From: Nostoc sp. NMS8
Lineage (GTDB): Bacteria > Cyanobacteriota > Cyanobacteriia > Cyanobacteriales > Nostocaceae
Direction: 5' to 3'
DNA length: 32,352 nt
Assembly (NCBI RefSeq): GCF_017115045.1
Contig: NZ_JABXKK010000057.1
Location: 1 to 32,352, forward strand
A model generated the notes under the pieces. That model was not told the origin of the DNA, did no database searches, and was given only the letters and a program-made list of their open reading frames with translations. Positions within the stretch are counted from its first letter, which is position 1. Each line of letters opens with the position of its first letter. A program made the position numbers and the translations under genes. Positions 7,612 to 16,395 of this stretch are shown one piece after another.

Positions 7612-8109
7612 ATGACTAGTACAAACATTACTCTTCCTGAAAAAATAACTCAAAATAACTTAGTAGATGGTTATCTGAAGTTTCAGCTAAATCAACAAAC
7701 TACTGCTGTTTTATCAATGAGGCATACACAAGAAGCTATTCTCGTGCCCATTGAATCTATCACTTCAATGCCTAATATGCAGCCCTGTATCTTAGGATTA
7801 ATGAATTGGCGGAGTCGGATAATTTGGGTAGTTGATTTGCCAAGAATGCTCAATTTAGAATCTCTAGATTATCGACTGCGACAGTACAATGTAATCATTA
7901 TCCAAGTGGAATCATTAGTATTGGGCTTAGTTGTACAAGAAATCAAAGGTACAACCAAGTTTATTGTTGATGATATTCATTCTCCTATAGGACAAGTGGC
8001 ATCCAGTTTAGTTCCTTATTTATGTGGGTGTGTTGTGCAAGAGGAAGACATATTACTGGTATTAGATGCACAGGCGATTGTACAATCTTCTATTCTCCGC
8101 AGTGATTAG
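7612..8109 (+). CDS. CheW-like coupling protein (PixI/HmpC type)
   Basis: A 165-residue CheW-domain protein that would link the chemoreceptor to the CheA kinase at the membrane array. Family features include the early strand GYLKFQLNQQTTAVLSM, the VPIESITSMPNMQPCILG region, the LMNWRSRIIWVVDL segment (CheW normally has N-x-R-G-x-x-x-P-V-x-D-L here) and a GLVVQEIKG strand. It starts 4 nt after the CheY-like gene, and the 60-nt gap to the receptor gene contains a taggaga ribosome-binding site. Alanine or serine replaces glycine at some usual positions, but the fold is recognisable. Confidence 0.88.
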   Translation: MTSTNITLPEKITQNNLVDGYLKFQLNQQTTAVLSMRHTQEAILVPIESITSMPNMQPCILGLMNWRSRIIWVVDLPRMLNLESLDYRLRQYNVIIIQVESLVLGLVVQEIKGTTKFIVDDIHSPIGQVASSLVPYLCGCVVQEEDILLVLDAQAIVQSSILRSD

Positions 8110-8169
8110 AGTGTATTACTAAAAAAGATTTTTAGTGTTCTTATTCACATACTTAGGAGAACTATTTTT

Positions 8170-10971
8170 ATGTTTAATAAAACCAACACGAATCAAGGTA
8201 GTGGCGCTCAAAATCGAGCATCACTGATTTCATCACAAAAAGGTATTGGGACTGTAGTCAAGCTACCAACTAAGCTGACTACTGAAAGTGCTAATAATTC
8301 TTCAAGTCAGAGTATTGCCTTTTTTACAAGGCTGGGATTGGTTAAGAAAGCGACTATTTTAGCGATCGCAATCAGTACAATACCAATATTGGGCATCGGC
8401 GCGATCGCTTTTGGTTTTGCCAACAAATCCATTACTAAGCAAATTACCCAGTCTCAACAAGCCGAAGCCACTGGTTTAAGTGATAAAATTAACCGCTTTA
8501 TGCTGGGACGCTACGGTGATATTCAGGTAATATCAAGTTTGCTATTTTTGATAAGTCCCCAAACTAGTGTCACTACCCAGCAAAAGCAAGCAGTCCTGGA
8601 TCGTATTGTCGAAGCTTACAAAGCTTATGACAGTATTGCTGTTTTCGATCGCCAAGGTAACTTGATTGTGCAGTCCACAGGCGAACCCCTGGAAAATCAA
8701 AAAGATCGTACCTTTTTTCAAGACGCTTTACAAAAAGATACTCCTATTATCAGTAAACCGGAAGCAGCAAAAAATACTGGTGTAGTGAGTATTTATCTAG
8801 CTGCACCTGTGAAAGAGACAAGGACGGGGCAAACTATTGGCGTGGTACAAGCACGTATGCCCGTAAAATATTTAGAAGAAGTCATCAAAAACTACGTAGC
8901 CAATGGTAAACAATACCAGTTGCTCGATGCTTCGGGAACAGTTTTCTTGAGTCCCCAAAAGGAATTATTGGGGAGAGATGCCAAGGAAGAGTATTCTAGC
9001 TTACCGAAACTGCTGGCAGCTAAAAAGGTAAATAGTTTTATAGAAGTTCCGAAAACTCAGAAAAAACAAGAATTGGTCAGCTACGTACCAGCTAGTACTA
9101 TAGATGGCTTACCTGATTTAAACTGGCAAGTACTTTTATCCACAGATACCGCAACTGTATTTGAACCGCAAAGACAATTATTGTGGATTATAGCCATTGG
9201 TACAGCAGCGACAGCATTAATTGTAGCTGTGATCGCATCTCGGTTAGCGAAACTGACTACACAGCCAATTCTCAATGCCACTGCGGCATTAGCAAAACTA
9301 GGTCAAGGTAAATTCAATACCCGTCTGCAAATCGAAAGAGAAGACGAATTAGGGGTATTGAGTGCAAATATCAACCTTATGGCCGAACAATTGCAGGTCA
9401 TAGTTAAGGAACAGGAACTAGACGTTGAAGGGGTAAAATTACTAGCAGATATTACCCTACAGATTCGGAAAATTCTGAAAACTGAAGATATTTATCATAC
9501 AGCAGTCAAAGAAGTTCAGCGATCGCTAAAAACAGACCGGGTAATCATTTATAGTCTGAATCCAGATACTTTAGCTGGCGCTGTCGTTGCAGAATCCGTC
9601 ACTGGTAATTGGCCGGAAATGCTGGGAGTGCAAATTGATGACCCCTATTTCCGAGAACATTATCTAAAAACTGATCGTGATGCAGAGGTGGAAGCAGTTG
9701 CCAACATTCATCAAGACCAAAACTTGAAAAATGCTGACGGTTACATCCAACTTTTGGAAAAATTTGCTGTCAAAGCTCATTTAATCGTACCGATTCTGGC
9801 TCAAGAGAAACTTTTAGGCTTATTAATTGCTCATCATTGCGAAACTCCTCATGTTTGGCAACAGCCAGAAATTGACTTATTTCAACAAATAACAACTCAA
9901 GTCGGCTATGCCTTAGAACAAGCCAAGCTATTAGAAGAAATAGAAAAAGTCAGAAATGTTACTGTCAGTGGTTCAGACGAAACACTGCAACAACAACTTT
10001 TACAACTACTCAACGATGTAGAAGGTGCAGCCAGAGGTGATTTGACAGTGCGCGCAGACGTAACCGCCGGGGAAATCGGCACTGTTGCCGACTTTTTTAA
10101 CTCCATTGTGGAAAGCTTGCGGGATATTGTTACCCAAGTTAAACAAGCTGCCATCCATGTCAATAGTGCAATTGGCTCTAACGAAGGAGCCATTCGCCAC
10201 CTAGCAGAAGAAGCGCTAACCCAAGCCGCCGAAATCAACCGCACCCTGGATGCTGTTGACCAAATGACTCAATCGATGAAAGCCGTAGCCGAAAGTGCCG
10301 AAAAAGCTGCCTTTGTTGCCAACCACGCAGCTCACACCGCTACTAAGAGTGGACACGCAATGGATTTGACAGTACAAAATATTCTGTCTTTGCGGGAAAC
10401 CGTGGGTGAAACTGCTAAAAAAGTGAAGCGTTTGGGAGAATCTTCGCAACAAATTTCTCGCGTAGTTTCTTTAATTAACCAAATAGCTATTCAAACCAAC
10501 TTGCTTGCCATCAACGCCGGTATTGAAGCCGCGCGTGCAGGTGAAGAAGGTCAAGGATTTGCCGTAGTGGCCGAAGAAGTCGGCGAACTAGCAGTCAGAA
10601 GTGCCGCAGCAACCCAAGAAATTGAACAAATTGTTGAAAATATCCAACGAGAAACCAGTGAAGTGGTGCAGGCGATGGAAATAGGCACTACCCAAGTGGT
10701 AGAAGGAACTCGCATTGTGGAGGAGGCTAAACAAAGTCTGAGTGAAATTTTGGATGTATCGTCTCAAATTGACTCCTTAGTACAGTCAATTTCTACTGCA
10801 ACTGCATCTCAGGTTGAAACATCCCAAAGTGTTAGCCAATTGATGAAAGATATCGCTGCTATATCACAACGCACCAGCGATTCTTCTCGCCAAGTTTCCG
10901 AATCACTGCAACAAACTGTGGACATTTCGCAGCAGTTGCAAGAGACTGTCGAGGCTTTCAAAGTTAGTTAA
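8170..10971 (+). CDS. methyl-accepting chemoreceptor: Cache-HAMP-GAF-HAMP-MA
   Basis: A 933-residue inner-membrane receptor. After a 60-residue polar leader come TM1 (about 61-83), a periplasmic Cache-type sensor (about 86-336), TM2 (about 338-358), HAMP (359-412), GAF (about 419-588), a second HAMP-like helix pair (about 612-660) and the MA signalling coiled coil to the end. The conserved hairpin tip [20 protein letters not shown] lies at about 768-787. The GAF domain is closest in style to cyanobacteriochromes (LIVPIL...[10 protein letters not shown]), but the DxCF position reads DPYF (Y493) and the canonical Cys position reads NADGY (G524), so covalent bilin attachment seems lost. The position matches PixJ/HmpD. 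It should control the CheA hybrid downstream in twitching motility or phototaxis. Confidence 0.93.
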   Translation: MFNKTNTNQGSGAQNRASLISSQKGIGTVVKLPTKLTTESANNSSSQSIAFFTRLGLVKKATILAIAISTIPILGIGAIAFGFANKSITKQITQSQQAEATGLSDKINRFMLGRYGDIQVISSLLFLISPQTSVTTQQKQAVLDRIVEAYKAYDSIAVFDRQGNLIVQSTGEPLENQKDRTFFQDALQKDTPIISKPEAAKNTGVVSIYLAAPVKETRTGQTIGVVQARMPVKYLEEVIKNYVANGKQYQLLDASGTVFLSPQKELLGRDAKEEYSSLPKLLAAKKVNSFIEVPKTQKKQELVSYVPASTIDGLPDLNWQVLLSTDTATVFEPQRQLLWIIAIGTAATALIVAVIASRLAKLTTQPILNATAALAKLGQGKFNTRLQIEREDELGVLSANINLMAEQLQVIVKEQELDVEGVKLLADITLQIRKILKTEDIYHTAVKEVQRSLKTDRVIIYSLNPDTLAGAVVAESVTGNWPEMLGVQIDDPYFREHYLKTDRDAEVEAVANIHQDQNLKNADGYIQLLEKFAVKAHLIVPILAQEKLLGLLIAHHCETPHVWQQPEIDLFQQITTQVGYALEQAKLLEEIEKVRNVTVSGSDETLQQQLLQLLNDVEGAARGDLTVRADVTAGEIGTVADFFNSIVESLRDIVTQVKQAAIHVNSAIGSNEGAIRHLAEEALTQAAEINRTLDAVDQMTQSMKAVAESAEKAAFVANHAAHTATKSGHAMDLTVQNILSLRETVGETAKKVKRLGESSQQISRVVSLINQIAIQTNLLAINAGIEAARAGEEGQGFAVVAEEVGELAVRSAAATQEIEQIVENIQRETSEVVQAMEIGTTQVVEGTRIVEEAKQSLSEILDVSSQIDSLVQSISTATASQVETSQSVSQLMKDIAAISQRTSDSSRQVSESLQQTVDISQQLQETVEAFKVS

Positions 10972-10972
10972 G

Positions 10973-11028
10973 TTTGTCATTTGTCATTTGTCATTTGTCC
11001 AATGCCCAATGTCCAATGCCCAATGCCC
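10973..11028. repeat. tandem heptamer array (8 x 7 bp)
   Basis: Directly after the receptor stop codon come eight 7-bp units: tttgtca twice, tttgtcc, then aatgccc, aatgtcc, aatgccc, aatgccc and aatgcct. This is an STRR-type array with two unit families fused. It lies inside the operon, between the receptor and CheA genes. Confidence 0.88.
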
Positions 11029-11055
11029 AATGCCTAACAATTATTAACAAAAACC

Positions 11056-14000
11056 ATGCCACAAGATAAAGAATTAGAAATCCAGATGCAATTTCTGGAA
11101 GAAGCAACTGATTACTTAAATACCTTAGAAGGGGTATTGTTGGAAATCGATACTAGTAACCGTATCGATTTAGATAAAATTAATGCTGCACTCCGGGCCA
11201 CTCACTCTATTAAAGGTGGTGCGGGGATGATGGGATTTAGATCGCTTAGTGATTTATCTCACCGTCTGGAAGATTCCTTTAAAGTTTTAAAAACTAAAAA
11301 AAATTCTTTAGAAATTGATACTCAGTTACAAAGTTTATTGCTATCTGGAGTTGACTGGCTGCGTCAGATTGTCGAATTGCTTGCCGAAGGGAATGTTGTC
11401 GAAGATCAGTGGTTAGCAACTTTTTGTTATCCAATTTTTGATGAATTGCACGATCGCTTAGGCGACCCCACCCCTGAGGATGCCTCAACCATGCTATCCC
11501 CAGAGGATGGCCAAGACGTTATTCCCTTGCTATTTTCCACCGAAGTAGAAGAGTGTTTGCAACGCCTAGAATCTATATTGACAGATAGCGAACAGCCGGG
11601 ACTGCATGAAGAAATTACGATCATGGCAGCTGAATTAGGCGGTTTGGGTGAAATGCTCCAGTTGCCAGCTTTTAGCAAGCTTTGTGAGTCAGTAACGCAG
11701 CACTTGGAAACTGTCAGTAGCGATGTCTTCGACAACCCCTCCAGGGAACGCATTCCCGAAATTGCCCAGTTAGCATTGCAAGCATGGCGGCGATCGCAAG
11801 CTTTGGTGTTGATAAATCAGTTAGATAACTTGCCTACAGAAATTGACTTGAGTAGTTCTACGCAGCCCCCGCTACTATTACCAGCAGAAATAATACCGCA
11901 GCTTCTCCCCGCAGATATCCTCGACACAGAAGCAGCTTCAACAGCAGTTTGGCAAGCCGAAATAACTCCCGAAACTTGGATTAAAGATGAAGCGATTGCA
12001 GCCAATTTTACATTCGTAGATGCAGAATTTGCCGATGATGTAAATGGTGTCAATGTCACCGAACATAATACCATCTTTTCTAGAGAAGATAATTCTCCTG
12101 ATGCCAAATTTGGCGAAGGCAAAGGAGAGCAAAATAACGTTGTAAAAGAGCGGGAAATTCATGAAAATAGTGTTAGAGTTCCTAGCAAACAACTAGAGCA
12201 AATTAATGATTTATTTGGCGAACTGATTGTTCAACGTAATGGGTTAAACTCACACCTAGAAAGATTACGCAAACTCGTTCGTAATCTCAACCAGCGAGTC
12301 CAAGTTCTCGACCGCGAAAACCAAGATTTACGTATAGCCTACGACAAAATTTCCACTCAAGCTGCTGGGGTAAGGGCACAAGCTGAAAATGGTCATCAAA
12401 CACAAGACACAGACAGAGAATTTGATACCTTAGAAATGGATCGCTATAACGATTTAAACCTGCGATCGCAGGAAGTTATGGAAACCATTGTTCAGGTGCA
12501 GGAAGTTACAACTGATGTGCAACTCAGTGTAGATGATACAGACAATATTGCTCGCAAATTAAACAAAACATCCAAACAATTACAAACAAAACTAAATCAC
12601 ATTAGGATGCGGCCACTGTCCGATTTAATTGAACGCTTTCCTAGAGCCTTGCGCGATTTAAATGTAGAGTATGGAAAAAATGTCCAGTTAAAAATTGAAG
12701 GTGGTAACACTTTAATTGAACGCAGCATTTTAGAAGCTTTAAATGAACCTTTAATGCACTTGTTAAGGAATGCCTTCGATCATGGTATCGAAGACTCTAG
12801 CACCCGCCGCCTTCTGGGTAAACCAGAACAAGGATTAATTGAAATTACAGCTACTCACCGCAGCAATCGCACCCTCATTACTATCCGTGATGATGGTTGG
12901 GGTATTTCTCTAGAGAAAATTCGCACCCGCGCCCTAGCTATGGGATTAGACGCTTCTCTACTCGCTAATGCTAGTGATGAAGAACTATTATCACTAATTT
13001 TTGAACCAGGTTTTACCACCTCCGAGCAAGTAACAGCATTATCTGGTCGCGGTGTCGGTATGGATGTGGTTCGTAACAACCTCAAACTGATTCGAGGAGA
13101 TGTGAAAGTAGATACAGAGCCAGGAGTTGGTACTACCTTCACCCTATCAGTACCATTTACCCTTTCGGTTGCGCGAGTTCTACTAGTAGAAATCAACAAA
13201 ATGCTATTAGCATTTCCTACAGATGTCATTTCCGAAATATCCTTACTCCAAGACGAGCGAGTTTTTCAAATGGCAGGTAGTGAAGTCCTAAATTGGCAAG
13301 GAACAATGCTACCACTGATTCGCCTGACTCATTATTTAGAGTTTAATTGCCTGCGCTACGATACTTCAGAATTAGAAACTCCGGCCGCAATTAATGCTAA
13401 CAGCGTGTTAGTAGTCAAAGGTAATAATCAGCCAGTAGCGATCCAAATAGACCGTTGCTGGGGTGAACAGGAAGTTGCTATTCGCCAGGTCGAAGGAAAT
13501 ATACCTTTACCTGAAGGCTTTAGCAACTGCACAATTCTCGGTGATGGTCGAGTTGTACCACTAGTTAATGTCAATGAGTTGCTGTATTGGATTGCTACAA
13601 ATCGGAAGATTCCTAGAGGTACTCAATTACCATCAGCAAGGTTAAAAACACCGTTCCTCATATTTGATGAAGAGAAAATATCAGCCACTTCAGTTAAGCA
13701 GAAGGGCACAATTTTAATCGTAGATGACTCGATTAATGTTCGCCGCTTTTTAGCACTGACCCTTGAAAAAGGCGGGTATCAAGTAGAGCAAGCTAAAGAT
13801 GGTCAAGATGCCTTAGAAAAACTCCATAGTGGGTTGAGAGTTGAGGCGGTAATTTGCGATATTGAAATGCCTCGCCTTGATGGCTATGGCTTTTTAGGTA
13901 AGGTAAATTCAGACGTTGATACAAAAAACATTCCAGTTGCAATGCTGACTTCTCGTAGTAGTAATAAACATCGGCAACTCGCTATGCAATTGGGTGCGCG

Positions 14001-14094
14001 AGCTTACTTTTCTAAACCTTATAACGAGCAAGAATTACTCCAAACGCTGGAGGAAATAATTCATCCTGTAGCGGAACAAGCAGTGTCTAATTGA
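11056..14094 (+). CDS. CheA-type hybrid histidine kinase with C-terminal receiver
   Basis: A 1012-residue PixL/HmpE-like kinase. The HPt domain has the phospho-accepting H50 in RATHSIKGGAGMMGF. A second HPt-like helical module lies at about 160-235 (AAELGGLGEMLQLPAF) but shows no HSIKG-type histidine. After a long acidic linker come the dimerisation helices (from about 375, QLEQINDLFGELIVQRNGL) and the ATPase domain with the N box HLLRNAFDHGIE (about 568-579), G1 DDGWGI and G2 GRGVGMDVV. A CheW-like domain covers about 700-850, and a C-terminal receiver has DD at 890-891, phospho-site D935 and K987 in YFSKPY. It phosphorylates its own receiver and probably both regulators of the operon. It is the last gene and a hairpin follows. 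Cytoplasmic, array-associated. Confidence 0.95.
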   Translation: MPQDKELEIQMQFLEEATDYLNTLEGVLLEIDTSNRIDLDKINAALRATHSIKGGAGMMGFRSLSDLSHRLEDSFKVLKTKKNSLEIDTQLQSLLLSGVDWLRQIVELLAEGNVVEDQWLATFCYPIFDELHDRLGDPTPEDASTMLSPEDGQDVIPLLFSTEVEECLQRLESILTDSEQPGLHEEITIMAAELGGLGEMLQLPAFSKLCESVTQHLETVSSDVFDNPSRERIPEIAQLALQAWRRSQALVLINQLDNLPTEIDLSSSTQPPLLLPAEIIPQLLPADILDTEAASTAVWQAEITPETWIKDEAIAANFTFVDAEFADDVNGVNVTEHNTIFSREDNSPDAKFGEGKGEQNNVVKEREIHENSVRVPSKQLEQINDLFGELIVQRNGLNSHLERLRKLVRNLNQRVQVLDRENQDLRIAYDKISTQAAGVRAQAENGHQTQDTDREFDTLEMDRYNDLNLRSQEVMETIVQVQEVTTDVQLSVDDTDNIARKLNKTSKQLQTKLNHIRMRPLSDLIERFPRALRDLNVEYGKNVQLKIEGGNTLIERSILEALNEPLMHLLRNAFDHGIEDSSTRRLLGKPEQGLIEITATHRSNRTLITIRDDGWGISLEKIRTRALAMGLDASLLANASDEELLSLIFEPGFTTSEQVTALSGRGVGMDVVRNNLKLIRGDVKVDTEPGVGTTFTLSVPFTLSVARVLLVEINKMLLAFPTDVISEISLLQDERVFQMAGSEVLNWQGTMLPLIRLTHYLEFNCLRYDTSELETPAAINANSVLVVKGNNQPVAIQIDRCWGEQEVAIRQVEGNIPLPEGFSNCTILGDGRVVPLVNVNELLYWIATNRKIPRGTQLPSARLKTPFLIFDEEKISATSVKQKGTILIVDDSINVRRFLALTLEKGGYQVEQAKDGQDALEKLHSGLRVEAVICDIEMPRLDGYGFLGKVNSDVDTKNIPVAMLTSRSSNKHRQLAMQLGARAYFSKPYNEQELLQTLEEIIHPVAEQAVSN

Positions 14095-14121
14095 TATAGC
14101 GGTTTTCATATATTTTTTATG

Positions 14122-14146
14122 GTGCGTTAGCCTTTAGCTAACGCAC
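14122..14146 (+). terminator. hairpin after the CheA gene
   Basis: gtgcgttagc / gctaacgcac is a perfect 10-bp stem with loop cttta, 28 nt after the CheA stop. It is followed by agtttgttttat, a moderate T-rich tail. It is the likely end of the taxis operon. Confidence 0.65.
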
Positions 14147-14169
14147 AGTTTGTTTTATAGCAAAAAAAT

Positions 14170-14245
14170 TGTAGATTGGGTGAGGCTTTGCGTAACCCAA
14201 CATCCTGATATATGTAGGGTTGCGCTCCGCTCCACCCAACCTACA
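14170..14245. repeat. palindromic dispersed repeat (76 bp)
   Basis: The ends tgtagattgggtg and cacccaacctaca are inverted repeats, and the inner part (gcgtaacccaacatc, atgtagggttgcgctccg) contains further partial palindromes. The acccaac / gttgggt core is typical of small mobile repeats scattered in cyanobacterial spacers. No ORF is inside. Confidence 0.65.
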
Positions 14246-14250
14246 TATAA

Positions 14251-14400
14251 TGCTTGTTCAATCGAGTAATTTATTATTTAAAGACAGATACAAATATTAT
14301 TTTAGTAACCATCTACTCTAAATCTGAACAAGAAGACATTTCAGCAGAAGAAATTCAACAAATATTAGCTGATTTTAAGCAGCAACATCAAGGAGAATAG
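14251..14400 (+). pseudogene. RelE/HigB-like toxin, C-terminal fragment
   Basis: After a stop at 14248-14250 the frame is open for 49 codons to TAG at 14398. It reads NRVIYYLKTDTNIILVTIYS, then KSEQEDISAEEIQQIL. This fits the last strands and the terminal helix of RelE/HigB-type mRNA-interferase toxins (xRVIYY...I.LLTIYSKSE..D.S..EI). The N-terminal half with the start codon and first helices is gone, possibly cut by the palindromic repeat that ends 5 bp upstream. No partner antitoxin remains recognisable beside it. It is presumably non-functional. Confidence 0.65.
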
Positions 14401-14467
14401 GTTTGCTCCATAAAATCTCAAGACAGAAAATGCTAAGATTCCAATCAAATATGGCATTTGCACAGCT

Positions 14468-14602
14468 ATGACAATCACGCTGCACAAACCAATCTCCTTA
14501 GCAGAGTTCCTCAAACTTCCAGAAACCGGTCGTATCTACCAGAAACCAATGCCACAAGGCAAACATTTAAAAGATGTAAGACTAATATCTCAGATTTTTT
14601 GA
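14468..14602 (+). pseudogene. Uma2-type (DUF820) endonuclease-like remnant
   Basis: A 44-codon frame starts MTITLHKPISLAEFLKLPET and continues IYQKPMPQGKH, then stops. Both blocks match the N-terminus of Uma2/DUF820 proteins, a cyanobacteria-rich family with a PD-(D/E)XK nuclease-like fold. In intact members about ten residues (PAWEYI-type) separate LPET from the QKPMPQGKH block; here GR alone replaces them, indicating an internal deletion. Nothing resembling the nuclease core follows. It is a broken fragment. Confidence 0.65.
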
Positions 14603-14906
14603 ATTTTGACAAACTCATCTGGATTTCGAGAATAGCACCCGAACCAAGTGCGATCGCACTATTTAAAATAAATTCGCAAATATCGTAAATAGTTTAAATA
14701 ATTAGCCCGCCTATACGGGCTAATTATGTTATGGGCAATTAGTTGGACATAACACAATACAGTTCAGAATGAGAAACAAAACCCTCATGTAGAGACGCGA
14801 TTTATCACGTCTTGAAAGACCAATTTTTACACCAGGAACTCTTAACTGAACCGTCTTAGGACATAATATCAATTCACTGAAACGAAAATACTTTCAGGAA
14901 CCTTTA
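14603..14906. other. non-coding stretch with hairpins
   Basis: No gene is supported. The stretch holds a hairpin at 14701-14724 and a copy of a dispersed hairpin at 14789-14812 (agagacgcgatttatcacgt), which is an imperfect relative of the perfect one at 22043-22062. Confidence 0.5.
14701..14724. terminator. terminator-like hairpin
   Basis: attagcccg / cgggctaat is a perfect 9-bp stem with loop cctata. No long T run follows on the plus strand, so function is uncertain. On the minus strand it could end the DUF427 transcript, whose stop is about 180 bp away. Confidence 0.45.
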
Positions 14907-15191
14907 TTAAGCTTCAACTTTTACACCCTTCCAGAAGGCCACATAACCTTCAATATTTTTAGCCTTCTCCTTGGTGTTGGGATAATACCAAGCAGCATCT
15001 TTATTGATTTGCCCATCAACTTCGATACTGTAGTAACTGGCAACACCTTTCCAAGGACAAGTCGTGTGGGTGTTACTCTCTGCGAAGTACTGTTTGTTAA
15101 TGGTGTCAACAGGGAAATAATGGTTGCCTTCCACAACTACAGTATTATCGCTCTCGGCTAAAACAGTACCATTCCAAATTGCTTTCGGCAT
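14907..15191 (-). CDS. DUF427 domain protein
   Basis: A 94-residue soluble protein of the DUF427 family, whose role is unknown. It begins MPKAIWNGTVLAES and carries the family signature FAESNTHTTCPWKGVASYYS (about 37-54), YYPNTKEKA and the end VAFWKGVKVE. The frame remains open upstream to 15326, but the ATG at 15191 gives the standard length and start of the family. The extra upstream codons look like ordinary spacer (SKCYVYSLF). It is flanked by repeats on both sides and has no partner. Confidence 0.88.
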   Translation of the reverse strand: MPKAIWNGTVLAESDNTVVVEGNHYFPVDTINKQYFAESNTHTTCPWKGVASYYSIEVDGQINKDAAWYYPNTKEKAKNIEGYVAFWKGVKVEA

Positions 15192-15349
15192 AAATGACTT
15201 TGTAAATAAACTATACACATAACATTTTGACACTATCAGCTTATTTGTAGTGAATTTATAGAATCTGCTACCCTGCCAAAAGAGTTCAGAAGTCACCAAA
15301 AGGTAATGGGGAGTATCCGGGAGCATCCAAAATGTGTAGAAACATATTT

Positions 15350-15483
15350 TGTCATTGTGAGCGTAATGAAATTGAGCAAAGCAATCGCAACATCTAGACC
15401 TTGCGATTGCTTCTCTTCTCTACGAGAGGCTGTGCCAACGAGACGCTCCGCGAACATTCCGCTTTGCTTCATTCGCAATGACA
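15350..15483. repeat. palindromic repeat with terminal inverted ends, copy 1
   Basis: Its ends tgtcattgtgagcg and cattcgcaatgaca are inverted, and an inner pair, gcaaagcaatcgcaa and ttgcgattgctt, is also inverted. An insert of the dispersed type ctctacgagaggctgtgcca lies between them. It codes for nothing and resembles a miniature non-autonomous element. Confidence 0.65.
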
Positions 15484-15510
15484 ATCTGTTATCTTAGTCA
15501 ATTTTTTGCA

Positions 15511-15625
15511 TGTCATTGCGAACCAAACGAAGTGAAGCAATCACAAAATTTTCTACAAGAGCAAGTCCATACGATAGCTTAGTCGTTCCGCCTCTCTACG
15601 AGAGGCACTCGCGATCGCAATGATA
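15511..15625. repeat. palindromic repeat with terminal inverted ends, copy 2
   Basis: It starts tgtcattgcgaaccaaacga and ends cgcgatcgcaatgata, so the ends are inverted as in copy 1, 27 bp to its left. It shares the gtgaagcaatc and ctctacgagagg blocks with copy 1. It is a second, diverged member of the same family. Confidence 0.6.
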
Positions 15626-16097
15626 GTTATTCTCTGATTATAAAATAAAAACTCGCATATATCTAAGGTAATAGGTTACAGGATTTTCTTTTAACTATTA
15701 ATTACAATCACTTTTATTTATGGATTTGAAAATTAAAAGCATTTGCTTCTATCGAGAAGATTTTATAGCATATTGATATGGAAAGTTAATTATTCCAAAA
15801 AAAGTTGGATTTTGGTTTATAGATTGAATAAAAAATGTCTAGAAGAGAGATATATCAGCGATGCCTGTGGCAAGCTACGCTAATGCACCTTCTAGAAATG
15901 CTTCCAAGCTAAGGATTTTATTTAGAATATCTTTGCATTTTTTAAGTTATTACTAAACCTTCTCAGAATTCCCATTTGGGTAATTAACAAATCAACCTGT
16001 CAGGTGAATCGATCGTAAAAAGGTTGAGATTAATAAAACAGTGGACTCTATGACTAGAGAATACTAATTGCACTTTGTTCTAATTGAGGATAACTCT

Positions 16098-16322
16098 ATG
16101 AAACTCACAAACTTGATAAATTTTCCATATATTGTTGCTTGGATTAATTCTATGCCTAAAATCATTAACCTTCATCTACTTAAGAATCACAATAGCCCAT
16201 CAATAAACACTGTAGCCAACTCTAACAATCTCCATAAAAATTCTCCAAACGCCAATCATCTCAAACCCTTTGACACCGCTTTTATTGCCTATTACATGAT
16301 GGGTCTTGGTGATTTTGAATAA
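16098..16322 (+). CDS. small hypothetical protein, short relative of the next gene
   Basis: A 74-residue ORF, ATG at 16098, with a tgaggat ribosome-binding site just upstream. It starts MKLTNLINFPYIVAWI and ends LKPFDTAFIAYYMMGLGDFE. The leader and the LKPFDTAFIAY block resemble the next gene (MILTNWL..., LQPFNIAFLAY), and both share a similar upstream sequence (gagga, then atgaaactcaca versus atgatacttaca). The long C-terminal part of the neighbour is missing. It looks like a tandem duplicate that has been shortened. An upstream in-frame ATG at 16068 exists but has a poorer site. The function is unknown. Confidence 0.5.
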   Translation: MKLTNLINFPYIVAWINSMPKIINLHLLKNHNSPSINTVANSNNLHKNSPNANHLKPFDTAFIAYYMMGLGDFE

Positions 16323-16395
16323 TCTAAGTTACTTCTATGTTTTCGATCTGTAATTTACATAACAACACTAATTAATCTCTAATGAGGACAAATTT

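Larger units (their letters stand above)
15192..16097. other. 906-bp gene-free stretch with repeats
   Basis: The left half holds two related palindromic repeats (15350-15483 and 15511-15625). The right half (15626-16097) is AT-rich. It contains only a short repeat-like segment at about 15859-15886 (gcgatgcctgtggcaagcta) and no gene that I can support. Confidence 0.5.

Noticed and set aside
9906..10452. Antisense open frames in the chemoreceptor gene
   Set aside because: They mirror the codon pattern of the coiled-coil coding strand and encode serine/alanine-rich nonsense.
11427..12192. Antisense open frames in the CheA gene
   Set aside because: They are opposite a well-supported gene, with no recognisable domain or start signal.
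14458..14688. 76-codon plus-strand open frame
   Set aside because: It overlaps the Uma2-like remnant in another frame and shows no family resemblance; the Uma2 frame explains the sequence better.
15293..15497. Open frames on both strands inside the palindromic repeats
   Set aside because: They are by-products of repeat sequence (inverted ends, arginine-rich runs from ctacgagagg blocks) and lack ribosome-binding sites.
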